Below are positions 35,263 through 47,866 of a stretch of DNA of 64,000 bases, one piece after another. The position numbers and the translations under genes are program-made. Below the pieces are notes generated by a model that searched no databases, was not told where the DNA came from, and was given only the letters and a program-made list of their open reading frames with translations. The stretch's first letter is position 1. Each line of letters starts with the position of its first letter. Source of the stretch: Nageia nagi (lineage: Eukaryota; Pinophyta); NCBI GenBank assembly GCA_050084985.1, contig JBITNC010000001.1:89714001-89778000 (forward strand). Reading direction: 5' to 3'.

Positions 35263-35958
35263 TTCCATATATTTTAAGGGCCATGAATTGGTTTTGAAGG
35301 AAGCGTGGGAGTGGGGAATAATCCCCCTTTCTCTTTTCTATTGATAAAAAATATTTATTTAAATTTTGTTAATTAATTTATTAATTAAAGTAAAATAAAA
35401 AATATTAATTATTATATAAATTTCTTACTTATTGTTAATTATTTATTATTATTATTCATGTTTATTGATAATTTGTATATAAATAATTTAATTAATTAAA
35501 ATAAAATAACTTATTTTTGTAAAATTAAGTAATTTATTAATATATATTTTTTAAATATGAATATATTCATTTGTAAAATATTTGATTAACCTTATAATAT
35601 ATTTATCATTAATTTTTTTTAGTTAAATTATTCTAACAATTTTTAAAAAAGGGATATATATTTTGATCAATATTTTTTTGAAGAATATTATTAAATTATT
35701 TAGTCAATTATTTTTTGATCGATTCTTATAGTGAAATATTGATGATGATGATTGTACTTTAAGAAATGTCTTCACTAGGGTTTCTTTTTGAAGTGCTTGA
35801 GGTGGTTGTGACTCATTCGGGTAGAGTTTTCTGAGGGCATAATGGTTTTGTTGATGGAGGTAGAGAAGGATCTTGCAGTGGAGGTGGTTTGGGTAGTGCA
35901 AAGTTTATAGTTTCAATCCTAGAAGGAATTTCTAGAAGCTCTTTGATGGTGGAAGAAG
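35263..35958. other. AT-rich spacer, no gene
   Basis: 35335-35710 is almost pure A/T with TTAATTAATTTATT-like low complexity. The rest (35710-35958) is more balanced but shows no domain. Confidence 0.5.
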
Positions 35959-36148
35959 ATGATCCCTCAATGTATTTTTGTGAGGGGATTCATTTGGTTA
36001 TTGACCTTGGGTAACTATCTATATTCTCCATTTTCGATGAAGATAATATTCCCCTCTTCTTCAATCTCCCCCTTTTTTTGGAGGATGAGCTTGTTTCTCC
36101 TAGTTCCTTGGATGGGGATAGCCTTATGGTTCCCTCTTCTCTTCTCAT

Positions 36149-36631
36149 ATGGTAAAGATATCACCTCCTATTTTGCACTTTGAGCCTATTTTGTCAAAAG
36201 ATGCATATGAGTGTATCTATATTTATGGGTATCTCTTGGATTCTGAGGTGGCTATGGGTTCTTTTGCAATATTTGGTGATGCCTTGCTTATGGATTATGG
36301 TGAGGCTCTTTTATCTTCACAAATGTGGCACAACTTCATGGATTTTATGAGGAGTTTATTTGGTTTTGGCTATGTCAGCATGGTTTTATCCTTTTCATTA
36401 TGTTCTGACAAGTTGTTTTTTCACTTAGAGGGGTGTTTAGCTCATGGGAAATTTTATGTTTATGGGGTTGCTTGGCCTTCACCTCCTCTATATAAATGTT
36501 TTCATTCCAACATTTTCTTATGTTTTATGGTGGCCCTTTTGGGGAAGAGATTTGGTGCCTGTTCACCTTTAGGACTAGGATGTTGGGTGTTTTACCATTT
36601 TGAGGGTCTTATGCTTAGTGATGGTCCATAG
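36149..36631 (+). CDS. Unidentified open frame, 160 codons
   Basis: I do not recognise this product. The frame from ATG 36149 to the stop at 36629-36631 is Leu/Phe/Gly/Cys-rich with no zinc, RT or integrase motif. It lies in a patch (35710-37100) with more normal base composition than the surrounding AT-rich DNA. A second frame (35959-36183) overlaps its start. After the stop the same frame stays partly open, with stops, to about 37300. It could be an exon or pseudogene fragment of a host gene, part of an unrecognised transposon, or chance. The hydrophobic composition may simply reflect T-rich codons. Confidence 0.15.
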   Translation: MVKISPPILHFEPILSKDAYECIYIYGYLLDSEVAMGSFAIFGDALLMDYGEALLSSQMWHNFMDFMRSLFGFGYVSMVLSFSLCSDKLFFHLEGCLAHGKFYVYGVAWPSPPLYKCFHSNIFLCFMVALLGKRFGACSPLGLGCWVFYHFEGLMLSDGP

Positions 36632-39600
36632 TTTCTTTTGGTGGGTGTGTTTTTATTCATTCTTAATTATTTACCCTCTTTTTATTATGCTTTGGAAGGG
36701 GTTTGGTTTTGTGCTTTCCTTCTATTTGTGATCCTTTGATCCTAAGGATACTCTCTCTGTTGTTGGGTTTCTTAGTTTGATCTTTTTAAGGTTGTTTCTT
36801 GCTTGTCTCTTTTTTAAAATGATGGTTTTGAAGATCCCTTATGGGTGTTGATTTGGTCCTAGAGTGGTTCGTGTTATGGGGCTCTTCTTTGGGGCAGGGC
36901 TTTCTGGATGCATTATAAGGCCTCAATTTATGAGGACCAATGGAGAATATTGGCCATGGTGTCAACAAGCATATTTATAGTATTTTACAATAGCCATATC
37001 CTTTTGGTTGGTGGGAGGAGGAAGCAAATATTGTAGGGTAAATTTTTCTTTTATGTCCTAGTGGGGCTAGAGACCATGGGCATAGGTGGTTCTTAATTTA
37101 GTGAGGGAAGCATGGTAAATGTTTTTTTTTAATTGTTTTATCCCTATTGGATGGTGTTTCCATCCATTTTGTAAAGGATTCATGGTGGGTTTAGTTTAAT
37201 ATTAAAGGATGGTGGAGCTAGTTTAGATGAAATATTTAGTATATTACAAGAATGGACTAGTTCACTAGCTCAAGCAAGTAACAACCAACATTTTGCTAGC
37301 TTATTCATATGGTTGAAATGTTGGATCTAAGATTTCATAACCATAACTTACAAGGATCTATATATAGTTCCTTTTTGTGCAAGAAATTTTATATTTTAAA
37401 TCTCTTTATGGATTTGAAATGATTGATTGAAAGTGTATAAGTTTTAATGTATATCTTAAGATATGTACTAGGTTTCATAAGGGGATAATTCTTCCAAGTT
37501 TTGAAAGTGTTTGAGCCTTCCATTAGGTTGAGGGACTCTCATTAATTGTTCATACTTTGGGGAGGTTAAGGGATAATTTTAGAACTACTTTTGATGTAAA
37601 ATATTTTTAGGGCCTTTAAAAACATGAACTATGATTATTAGTTTATATAATTAAAAAAAATATATTAATGATAATCTATTTTATAATCTTTACATCCAAA
37701 TAAGTTGATTTAAACATCAATATTTACCAATATTACTAGTAATTATCAATAATTTAAATAATATTTTGATTATTTTAATTTGATTTTATCTATCAATTAA
37801 TCAAATCAATGATCATTAAAATTAAATCACTTTTCCAAAATCTCAAGGAAATGTGATTTTATTATGACTTGAAGATGAAACTGTTCAAGGATACACTAAC
37901 ACATGAGGGAGCCTGATTCATAAAATCTTGAAATAAATTATATTCTTACTTTCTAACAAGATTCAAGGTGATTTATTCTCCTATTATACAAAAGATGAAA
38001 ATTTGGACCTTTGCAAATAAAAAATTGTCTCTACTTTCATGCAAACTATAACTTCATTTTAGCAACATTTTATAAATCAAGAAGTGCAATGGGTTGGGTT
38101 AAATCTTTGATTGCAATATTTTTTTGGGAATCTCTTTGTATGGAAACACGTTATATATTTGACATTGTTTTTACCAAATTTAAGAAGTATATGAAAACCT
38201 CATGATCAAGTCAATGTTAATTATAGAATTCTTGAGACTATGTTTTTTTTACCTCATTACTGAAGGAGATTTAACAAAGTATGATAAAACTCTACTATAT
38301 ATTTTTTGAAACATTTTTATATACCTTTATTAATTATTCATCTCATTGAAAGTTTTTTTTCAATTGTTTCTTTTGATATTTACTTAAATTCCTAAAGGTA
38401 ATGTTAAGAATTGTTATGAATGTCATTTGATCAACTTAATTGGTTGAAGTATGAATTTTCTTAAAAATTAATTGCTTTGAGAAAAAATAAAAGATATAAT
38501 TATTACTTGATTGATATAAATGTTGAAATTCTTGGATTAGAATACCCCTTGGTTACTACCTAATCTCCCTTATTTGATATTGATATTGTTATATGTATTG
38601 GCTACAAGTATGTCAATATATTTTAAAACAAAATTCTTAGTGTATCAGTATTAATGGTAGAATCTAAATTAAGCTATCCTTAAATGGAACATGCTATTAA
38701 ATCCAAGTTTGATTTGCATATTAAAATGTAAATAAAGAGGTTATTATACATCAAAGATATCAATAAGCTTTCTTTATGATCAAGAAAAATTATACTATTG
38801 ATTGATCATTTCTTGTCTCTTTTCAATTCTTTGAAAATTATTTAAATGTATACTAGCCTCTATATAGACATTGATATGGTTATCAATGTTTGAGAGGTAA
38901 ACTTATATCATATGAATATCAGTAATAATAAGTGAAATTCCTCTTTGTTTAATAATATTATGCAACTTATTTTTAAATGTGATAATACAATAAAATGTAT
39001 GTGCTTTGTCACTAATAAGCTTGTAGGATTGTTAAGAGTATGTCAGATATGAAAACTATAAGATACTTAAAGAAGTTTCAATTTTTTTACTTCAGCAAAA
39101 GGGCTGAAGCAAAGACCATGGTAAGATCCTTTATCTTTAAAGATATATATGAGCAACTTTATATTCAAAATTTCATCAATCTTTGTTAAGATTTTTTGGG
39201 AGAAAGAATTCTTATTGTTTCAAGTGGATACAATGTTTTAGAAATAATAATCCAACTTTGGAAATAAGAATAAATTATTCGAGTACTTTTTCAAAAGAAT
39301 TTAGAATTCTATCTCTACTCTAGATTTTTTGAAGTTTAAAATTCATAGATTATATAATATTTAGTCCAACAATAGAAAATTATATCATTTAAGCTTTAAT
39401 CTTGAAATTTTATTGCCAACTTATTTGAGCATAACAATAAAATACCAAATTTTGCACTGTGAACAAAATAAGTTAAGAGGAAACATATCAACATGTATGT
39501 ATAACAATTATTTTATACTTACAAATTATTTATGATAATTCAACAAAGGTAAATATCTTTTTCAATTGAGCAAAAATTTCATTGCAAGTTAAAAACATTG

Positions 39601-40049
39601 TGTTATAATCTCTAGAACTGATTACTACCTTGATTATGAATGTGGTAAGCTTTTATCAATGAGAAATGATTCATAATTAATTATGAGAATAATATTTTTT
39701 TCAATTAAGTTTAAATAAAAGGAAATTCAAAAATATTTTACATTCTTAATACTCCAATAGCTATGAAGGTTCTTGGATTCAAGTTACAAGTATGAATTAA
39801 TGAAAATAAGGAAGTCTTATTTCAAGTAAAATGTTTTGGATTACAAGCATGAAATCTATGAGACAAAATACTCTTAAAATTTGGAGTTTATCGATACAAA
39901 AAACATCATATCTTTGATTGGAGTTATTACTAATGGATAACTACAAGATTCACAATCATTTTTATAGAACCAACGATGATAAGAGAAATTTCTTCAAGTA
40001 CCTTGTTGTTTTGAAACTTATTGATTCCTATATTTTACAAATATACTTA
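36632..40049. other. Unassigned AT-rich DNA
   Basis: No coding region is supported on either strand. Very A/T-rich from 37600 to 40000. It may include the decayed body of the Copia element whose 3' end is at 40050-41652, but no RT or integrase motif could be read. Confidence 0.45.
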
Positions 40050-41030
40050 ATTATTGTATTCCAAAATATTATTTGTATAAGAAATTGATATAAGGAATGG
40101 TTGTACAAACCAAGAATAGTGAATTTATCTTTCATGGAAAGTTTGAGTGAATTTATTAGATTGAAGTTGACCTCAAGGGGGAGTGGAGTTAAGTGTGATG
40201 AAAACTTCACTTCATACATTTGAGTTGTATTATTTTATGAGGATTGACTAGTTTATGCATAGTTTTTTTAAATTATATTGAATAAATAATTATTTTATGC
40301 ATAATGGTTATTTTATGTAAGAGCCTCTTATCAATGCATGATGTGCTCATTATAAATATTTGCATACTAATAATTATTCAAAAAAAAAAATTGAATGAAT
40401 AGTTACCTTGTGCTCATAATGAAGTTATGGGAATAACTTCAAAAGATGAAAAATTTGATTATTCATTGTTATAAAATATATTTTGAGAACTTATGGGGGT
40501 AACTTATGAGATTGAGGAAGTTGTTAAATCATATATATATTGGTTTATTGCTTATGAAATTTAATATGAGATACTGTTTCATTTATTTTTCTATATTATT
40601 TCTAATATTGAATGGCATACATATTAGGAAATTTGCAAAGAATTCATGTTTTACAAATAGTATGTAATAGTGAAGCTTATACTTATATTATTATTTGCAC
40701 TAACAATTACTCTTCATAATTGCATAAGTTTTTTGAAAATATTTTTTGCTTACTTTAGATCTACATGTTCACTTGAAAATTATTTGAGTTGCACTTGTAG
40801 CCTTTTAGAATTGCATTTGCCAACAATTAGTGTTATAATTGGCAATGTTTGTTGTAAAAGTCAATAGTTTCTTTACATATAACTTCTCCATGAAGAATTG
40901 TATTTAATGATGTACATTAATCTCTTTGAAAAAGTAAAAATACTATATATCTTCCTTTTGATTCGTAGCTCCATATTAAGGGGGAGAATACAAATTTTAA
41001 AGTTACTTCTAGCATCCCCATGTATACATT
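40050..41030 (+). pseudogene. 3' part of a + strand Copia element
   Basis: Assigned by position ahead of a polypurine tract and LTR, and by resemblance to Copia C. 40140-40215 (GAAGTTGACCTCAAGGGGGA … GATGAAAACTTCACTTC) corresponds to the segment after RNase H in Copia C (about 44950-44850, minus). The stretch 40055-40130 faintly matches the end of Copia RNase H. The rest up to 41030 is non-coding 3' leader-like sequence. Confidence 0.5.
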
Positions 41031-41039
41031 AAGGGGGAG
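41031..41039 (+). promoter_or_regulatory. Polypurine tract
   Basis: AAGGGGGAG stands directly before the TGTTGGAAT LTR start. The same sequence precedes the 3' LTR of Copia C. Confidence 0.8.
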
Positions 41040-41652
41040 TGTTGGAATATATAATGCATACTTGGAATTATAGTTACCCAACTTGGAAGAAATATTAAAT
41101 ACCAACATGACCAAAAAGTGTAAATAGAATCCCAAATCCCATGGAAAATAGGATGCATCTATTAATACCTATCAACTATGTACAACCTCAAACTCTATAT
41201 AAGATAGCCATGGGGATGAAAAATTACATGTATAAGAATAAGAGAATAATTGTGTTAATTGTAGAAACTAATATAAAAGAGTAACAACTATAGGAAAATA
41301 AGAGAATAGAGTTTGTAGAGAGGCAAGTAGAATGCTTGTGGGAGATCCTAGAGAAATGCTGATAGAGACTTCTTCTAGGCATTGTGCAAATAGTGAGAGT
41401 AGTGTAAGTATAGTAAGCAACATTATTATACCAGTTGAGCACATGGTGTTGTTGTAAAGAGATCTTATTGCTACATGTATTTGTAATTGAGAATAATGGA
41501 TTCATGGAGGATTTAGAGTGGATGTACTCTCATATTGAGAGGAACCACTATACATGTTGGTGTTAATTTTATGTGACTATTGTTCATATATTTATTACTA
41601 TAGAGTAGTTATTTTTAGAAAATAATATGAGTTTATTTTGTATACTACAACA
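41040..41652 (+). repeat. 3' LTR of a + strand Copia element
   Basis: Starts TGTTGGAATATATAATGCAT like the other Copia LTRs here and ends TACTACAACA (TGTTG/CAACA pair). It shares the GTGGATGTACTC … GAGGAACCACTA block with the solo LTR at about 18030-18060 but differs elsewhere, so it is a related subfamily. The right edge is inferred from the terminal pair only. The 5' partner was not found. Confidence 0.72.
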
Positions 41653-43667
41653 ATAGCTTTATTTATCTTGTTTTTAAAGATCCATTAGGTTATTGATAGG
41701 CATTGTTATCTTACACAACAAGTTGGAAATTATATATAATTATTGATTAGGAAACCTACCAATTACATAAAAAATATTGTATATATACAAAAATTTAATG
41801 ATTATAGGTTTCTCTTAATGCTGATGAAAACTTAAATTACCAAATGTTCATTATTATAAATTGACAAATGTTCATTATTATGTGCAAGTATAGTAAATAT
41901 TAACATTATTGTCCCTACAAAGAAATTATCATTTTCTATGTATCATAAGTTTTTCTTTGCAACTCCATTTCTTGTACTTTATATGCTATTCAAAATATTA
42001 GTTCAAATTATTTTCTCGTTCTTTATATACTAATTGTAAATGAAACATCAATATGATAGATGCAAGATATAGAAACTAAACCAAAACTCAAAAATTGAAA
42101 TAATTTTGGAATTAGATAGGAATGATTTTGATCTTAGTTATTTAATTGTATAATTTTGATCTTGATTTAAAGGATAAAAATAATGACAAATGGGTGAAAG
42201 AATGATAATAAATTAGAATGATATATTGATAAGAAAGGGATATAAACTTATACATGTTAAACTTTGGCATTACTTTAAATATTCTAAGGATTGTGAGAGA
42301 TGAGTTGGACAAAGATTGAGTTTATCACTACTGGTATAGATCTAGGCCTAGGAGCATATTATGATTGTAAGGCCATATGCTCCACCAAGGTTCATTTTAA
42401 AAAATATATTATAATTTCTAATTATATAAATAAAGACTATTCTAATTAGTAGGTTGGCTATTCTTGTAGAAGTGTGTATAATAAAAATGGTTATTCCAAA
42501 AGTCAAGAAAAAAATTATGAAAAAAAAGTGATTGCTAAAAATAAAAATTTCTAAATATAGCATTATAATAGTTCATATCATAATAATATTAATAATTCAT
42601 ATCTCTACATTATATATATATAATATATATAATATTATACTTTAATTCATAATTTATCTATTATTATAAAAATTTTTTTAAATTTCAAATAAATTATTTA
42701 TTTATTTTTTATTGGATTAACCATCCCATGAGGGAGAAATTTTATCTTCTAATATAGGGCACCATTTATATGAGGCTTTGAGCCAATGATTGAGGGGTTT
42801 TTATGCTATCAAAACCCACCAAGGTTATGATTCCTACCTCATCCACACCTACCATAACTTGATAGGATTTTAGATACCATGCATGTGAGGGTGAGAGATT
42901 TGAACCTGAAGGCCTCCCTTTTTCCACTTCAGAGTTTTAACAACATGCTTTCTCACCAACTTGTGAGGGGGAGAGATTTGAACTTGAGAATTTTAACAAC
43001 CCACCTTACAAGTATTTATTTTTATATTCATTTTTATTATTTTATTTATATTTATGGGTATTTTGATAGTGAAGTTCAAAGCTCCCTTAAGATATCTTGC
43101 ATGATCAAGTATGTCAATATTTCATGTATAATGATTGATCTTATAATTGCAATATATGCATAAAATAGGCTGTAGAAATTTTTTAAGTATATGTACTTGT
43201 CAAGTGTAAAATTGGGTACATGATGAAGCATTATATTTTAAGAAAGTATCAAAAAATAGTTCAAAAGTGGTAAGTTGACAAAAATATTCTTGTAATACTT
43301 AGCAATTATTCAACCTAAAAAATTAATGCTATATTATCTTACCTCCAAAATAAGAAAATAAGATAGAAAGGTTGGATGTATTTCCCCAAGATAACTTGTT
43401 CAAATCATCATGAATTAGATAAGTTAGGCTAGCTACATTTATAAGCTCTCAATAGATGTATCACAATTATGCTTTAATATTATTTATAATGTCACTATAC
43501 AATCACCTAGATGCTTCAAACATATGATATGAAATGATCAAAGTCCATCATATTATAGGAAATTATCGATTTTTAACTAGATCCATGATGCAAGGCTTAG
43601 GAATTATTTGATACAAATATAGTTTCTATAGTCTGTGATTTTGTGCATATCCTAGATCATTGTATTA
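41653..43667. other. Unassigned AT-rich DNA with tRNA-like motifs
   Basis: No gene found. At about 42880-43010 (minus strand) two sites resemble a tRNA B box: GGTTCAAATCTCTC (about 42893-42906) and AAGTTCAAATCTCTC (about 42970-42984), each next to a CCCTCACA block. This may be a duplicated SINE-like remnant. 42560-42720 is AT microsatellite-like. Confidence 0.45.
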
Positions 43668-43672
43668 CAAAA

Positions 43673-44158
43673 TGAGAGAATTGAACTATAACATAAATAA
43701 TACTAAACTCCCAAGATCATATGAAAGCTCATATTTCACATATAACAAACTCACAAAGTGACATAAGATGTAAGTGGTTCCTCTAACTAGGAGTACATCT
43801 ACTAACTAGATCTCACTTCATTCACAAACATGAATCTCTTACAAATCTCCTAATTTCAACTCCTAAGCACTATCCTATAGCATAAATTTACTCCATATTT
43901 AGTGTGTAATCACAAAGAGGGAGCCTTCTATTTATAGGCCAAAATCCTTCTTTGGATCACCCTTTTATCCAATGTACAAAAGCATGACACGTACATCCTT
44001 TTACACAAGTGGCATGTTCATGACATGGAGTGTAGGACAAGATACATTATCATATTCACTTAAATACTTAAGGTATCAAATGATACCCTTAAGTATTAGT
44101 GAAATTACATAGAATATTATTACATAAGCTTTACAATAATGCATTATACATTTCAACA
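43673..44158 (-). repeat. 3' LTR of Copia C
   Basis: In minus sense it starts TGTTGAAATGTATAATGCAT and ends CTCTCA. TATA box (TATAAATAG in minus sense) at about 43930. A U3 inverted repeat lies at 44063-44097. Confidence 0.95.
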
Positions 44159-44169
44159 CTCCCCCTTAA
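44159..44169 (-). promoter_or_regulatory. Polypurine tract of Copia C
   Basis: TTAAGGGGGAG in minus sense, directly before the 3' LTR. Confidence 0.9.
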
Positions 44170-44969
44170 TGCAATACTGGATAGAGTGAATAAGAGAGAA
44201 GAAAGAGAGAAAGTAAGAGAGTTCTCCTCCAAACAGATACAATGGAGATGAGAACTTTTTACATATTTGTGAAGTAAAAAAGATTTAGTTTGATATTCAC
44301 TATTTTTCCAAATACAATCATTAACCATAATTAATTTTAATGTACATGAAGTATTCATCCAATTAGAAGTCATGAAGAGTCTCCAAGAGCTTACATACCT
44401 AAGGTAAGTAACTCACAATCTTAAAAGAACCTGCAAGTCATAAGTAGCTCAAATAACAAGATCAGTTAGATGCAACATATTCATATCAACAAGAATAATG
44501 AATCACACAAATACTATCATGAACTGATAAATGGTGCACTATAAGTCATCACAAAGATGCCATGCCAAAAATGCATAGTCACTTATTATATATAAAACAT
44601 GTTTTGATTACCATTACAAAATAGAGCATGCACATATGAGTTCCTCACATATGGATAACTAAATAGTGTCAAAATACACATAAGAGTTTCTCACATATGG
44701 ATAACTAAATAGTGCTAGATTGGCCAATCTTTTTGCTTTTAAAATTAGGTACAAGTTCCTCATGCAGAGCAAACTTACCATGAAAGTGTATAATAAAATC
44801 AACACTATATAGCATAAAATCCTCTTAAGGGTGAAGTTGTCATCACAAACATGAATTCAACATAAGAATTCAAACTTCACTTCCCCTTGAGGGCAACTTC
44901 ACCAACCTGATAGCATCCTTAAGCTTACAAAACTAAGCTTTTGATAGGAGCTTGGTGAACAAATTAGCA

Positions 44970-45420
44970 AAGTAAGGTGGATGGACAATACTCTAGGTGT
45001 ATGATGCCATCAATAACCTTCTCCTTGATAAAATAGAAATGGATTTCCACATGTTTTATTATCTTATGGAACATAGGATTCTTAGCCAAATAATAGCCAA
45101 TTGATTATCTAAAGAAATCAAAGATGAGCCACCTTGCTCATAACCAATTTCTTTTAGAAGATGCCTTAGCAAAATAGCTTCTTAGGTTGCAATAGACATG
45201 GCATATTATTTAGCTTCTATGATGAAAAGAGAAATAGTAATATGCTTCTTGAAATCCCAAGAGATAGCATCTAAATTAATGCTAAACACATATGCAGAGG
45301 TTGATTTCCTATCACCTCTATCTTCCCCATAGTTAGAATATGAGAATCTAGTGAGAACAAATGAGGGCAACTTAGAATACTTGATCTCAAAATATTTAGT
45401 CCCTACAACATACCTCAAGA
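44970..45420 (-). pseudogene. Copia C RNase H (broken)
   Basis: Minus-strand RNase H. FSYSNYGEDRGDRKSTSAYV (about 45335-45280) is the first acidic region; the usual D-S-D reads Y-S-N, so catalytic acids are lost. AISWDFKKHITISLFIIEAK (about 45275-45206) follows with the Glu site. LISLDNQLAI (about 45120-45090) keeps the DNQ/S motif. It ends a few hundred bases before the 3' LTR; 44170-44970 is a 3' untranslated segment. Confidence 0.85.
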
Positions 45421-46430
45421 TTTTCTTAACAACATTGAGGTGCTCAACATATGCTTTCTACATGAATCATGCCATCAGATTAATTGCAAAGGTAATATCT
45501 ATCCTAGATATAGTCAAATACAAAAGACTAGCTATTAATTACCTATAAGTTATAGCATAAACCAACTAAGAGTTGAAATCAAAGAAATAATGACTTTAGA
45601 AGAGATGGGATTGTAGAATATCTACACTCATTCCAAAATTCTACAAGATGTCTAATATATACTTAGATTAACTAAGATAAATACAATCTTTGTATTGATA
45701 CACTTTCATTCTAAGATAGTAGTGCAAGAGACCAATATCAATCATTTCAAATATTGCCTTAAGTTTGGATATGCACTCTTGAATAATTTCATCATTATTC
45801 CCAATAATCAAAAGATCATCCACATAAAGGAGAATCAAGACCATGTCTTTTCCCTAATTGAGCACATATAGATCAGAATCAAAAAACACTTGGAAAATCT
45901 AATGTCTATAAAGTATCATAAAATCTTTCTGTACTAGGCTTGAGGTGCTTGATTAAGTCCATATAATGACTTCTTTAGCTTGCATACAAAGGAATATTTA
46001 CCTTCCATAATAAACCCTTTTGGTTGATTCATGATGATTTCCACATCTAAGTCACCATTGAGAAATGCACTCTTGACATCAAGTTGAAAAACTTTCCATC
46101 CTTGAGCTACAAAAAGAGCAAGGATAATCCTAACAATAGGCATCTTTGCCATTGAAGAAAAGGTTTTCTCATAATCTACATCGTATTTCTAAGCAAAACC
46201 TTTGGCTACTAATTTTTCTTATATTTTTCAATATCTTCAATTGAATTGAACTTGACTTTATAGATCCACTTATTACCAATCACATTTTTCTCATTTGGAT
46301 AAGGAACCAAATCCCAAGTTTCATTTTTCATAAGTGTCTCATCCTCTACTTTCATGGCTTCCATCTAGCACTCATGCTTTGAAGCTTCTTTGAAGGTTGA
46401 GCACTCATGCTTATTGTAAATCTTAGCAAA
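45421..46430 (-). pseudogene. Copia C reverse transcriptase (broken)
   Basis: NKWIYKVKFNSIEDIEKYK (about 46280-46220) marks the RT N-terminus. VARIILALF-like and WKVFQLDVKSAFLNGDLDVE (about 46115-46055) carry the first catalytic Asp, and CKLKKSLYGLNQAPQA precedes the palm. LYVDDL is at about 45812-45829 (YVDD 45815-45826), so the catalytic triad is intact. Stops at about 45933 and in the C-terminal half kill the frame. Confidence 0.9.
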
Positions 46431-46499
46431 TTAGGATATGTTCAAGGTCATGCTCCTTGTTACCCTTTACGTTGGAGAACTTTGTTCTTGGGGGTGACT

Positions 46500-47520
46500 T
46501 ATCTACATCAATATCTAACCATCAAGGTGTAACTAAAGATTCCTTTGGATCATCAACATCTTCATTAGAAGTAGATTCATCAAGAAGTTCATTAAACTTT
46601 ACATCCTTTGAAACAAACATGGCTTTGTAAGATGGAGAGTAGAGCTTGTAACCTCTATGTTGACTATCATAACCTATAAAGATGCATTTTTTGGCTCTTT
46701 TATCCAACTTCTTCATTTTCTCAAAAATAATGTAAGAGAATGCTTCACAACCAAACATCCTAAGGTGAGAAATGTTAGGTTTTCTTTCTAACCATGCCTC
46801 AAAAGGAGTATTACTTTGAATAGCTATTTTAGAACATCTATTCAAGGTGTAAATAGTAGTGCTCATAGTTGCACCCCACAAGAAACTAGGAAGATTATCC
46901 AACATGCATCTAGCCATCTCCATAATTATTATATTTTTCCTTTTGGCAACACCATTTTACTGAGGAGTGTAAGGAATCATAAACTACCTCTTGATTCTAT
47001 ACTTAGCATAATAGTCATTGAACTCATTATTGCTATATTCTCCCCCATTATTTGATCTCAACATCTTGATTTTAAGGTTATATTGATTCTCAAAAATACC
47101 TTAAAAACCTTAAAACTTAAAAAGTTTTATCCTTGTGCTCAAGTAATACCCAAAGGTCATTCTACTAAAGTCATAAATAAAGGTCAAGATGTAAGATGTT
47201 TCTCCAAGTGACTTAGTTTGAAATAGACCCATCAAATCTGAATACACAAGTTTAAGAGGTTGAGATGCTCTAGCTACCTTATCTTTTTTAAATTTTTGTC
47301 TATGCATTTTTTCAAGAATTCACTTCTTGCATAGACCAATCGAAGGAGAAATTGAAAGCAAAACTTCCATAAGTTCTTGGTATTTCATGAATTGAATACT
47401 CTTATGGTTAAAGTTCCCCAATTGTTGGTGCCAAATATTACCTCTTGAACACACACTTGTAGCAAGACACATCTTTGATGGAATTTGATCCATAATGTAG
47501 AGGTTATCTTTCATAGATCC
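46500..47520 (-). pseudogene. Copia C integrase (broken)
   Basis: Zinc-binding part IWHQQLGNFNHKSIQF (about 47435-47390); one His of the HH pair region is Asn. Core: LVYSDLMGLFQTKSLGETSY (about 47245-47190) keeps the first Asp. The second Asp is Asn (LRSNNGGEY, about 47060-47035), and the catalytic Glu is Lys (NGVAKRKN, about 46950-46928). The C-terminal region (FEAWLERKPNISHLRMFGCE, KKCIFIGYDSQHRGYKLYSP, 46820-46640) is well preserved. All three substitutions fit G-to-A change on the coding strand. Confidence 0.9.
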
Positions 47521-47529
47521 TTTAACCCA

Positions 47530-47850
47530 AGTGGCAAGTTCTTTCTTAATGCACCAGATTATGAGTCAAACTCTAAAGAGTACCCTTTTCTAGCAACTTG
47601 GATCATAGAGAGAAGGTTCATCCTTACCTTAGGAACATAGAGAATATTTTCAAGAACCTTTTTGTGAATCAACACACTTTGAATTCCTTGGACTTCAAAG
47701 GTAGAGTTATCACCTATCACAACTGCATCTTTTCTATACTTGTGAAAGTTCTCAAATTTTTTCTTTTCAAAGCATAGGTGATTAGTGCAACCAGATTCAA
47801 CAATACATTTAGATAAAAAAGAGCAAGAAAGGAGTAGAGCATTGCAATAA
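47530..47850 (-). pseudogene. Copia C aspartic protease (broken)
   Basis: Minus-strand retropepsin. The active site reads IVESGCTNHLCFEK (about 47810-47770), with Asp of D-S-G replaced by Glu. It continues as DAVVIGDNSTFEVQGI (about 47735-47690), VLENILYVPKVRMNLLSM and VARKGYSLEF, the usual Copia spacer to integrase. Little interrupts the domain itself. Confidence 0.85.
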
Positions 47851-47866
47851 AACTAACATGAATATT

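Noticed and set aside
37200-40040. Full body of the + strand Copia whose 3' LTR is at 41040
   Set aside because: No RT, integrase or gag motif could be read, and no 5' LTR or PBS was found, so only the 3' part is annotated.
42880-42990. A tRNA gene suggested by B-box-like GGTTCAAATC
   Set aside because: No matching A box at the right distance and no stems; at most a SINE-like remnant.
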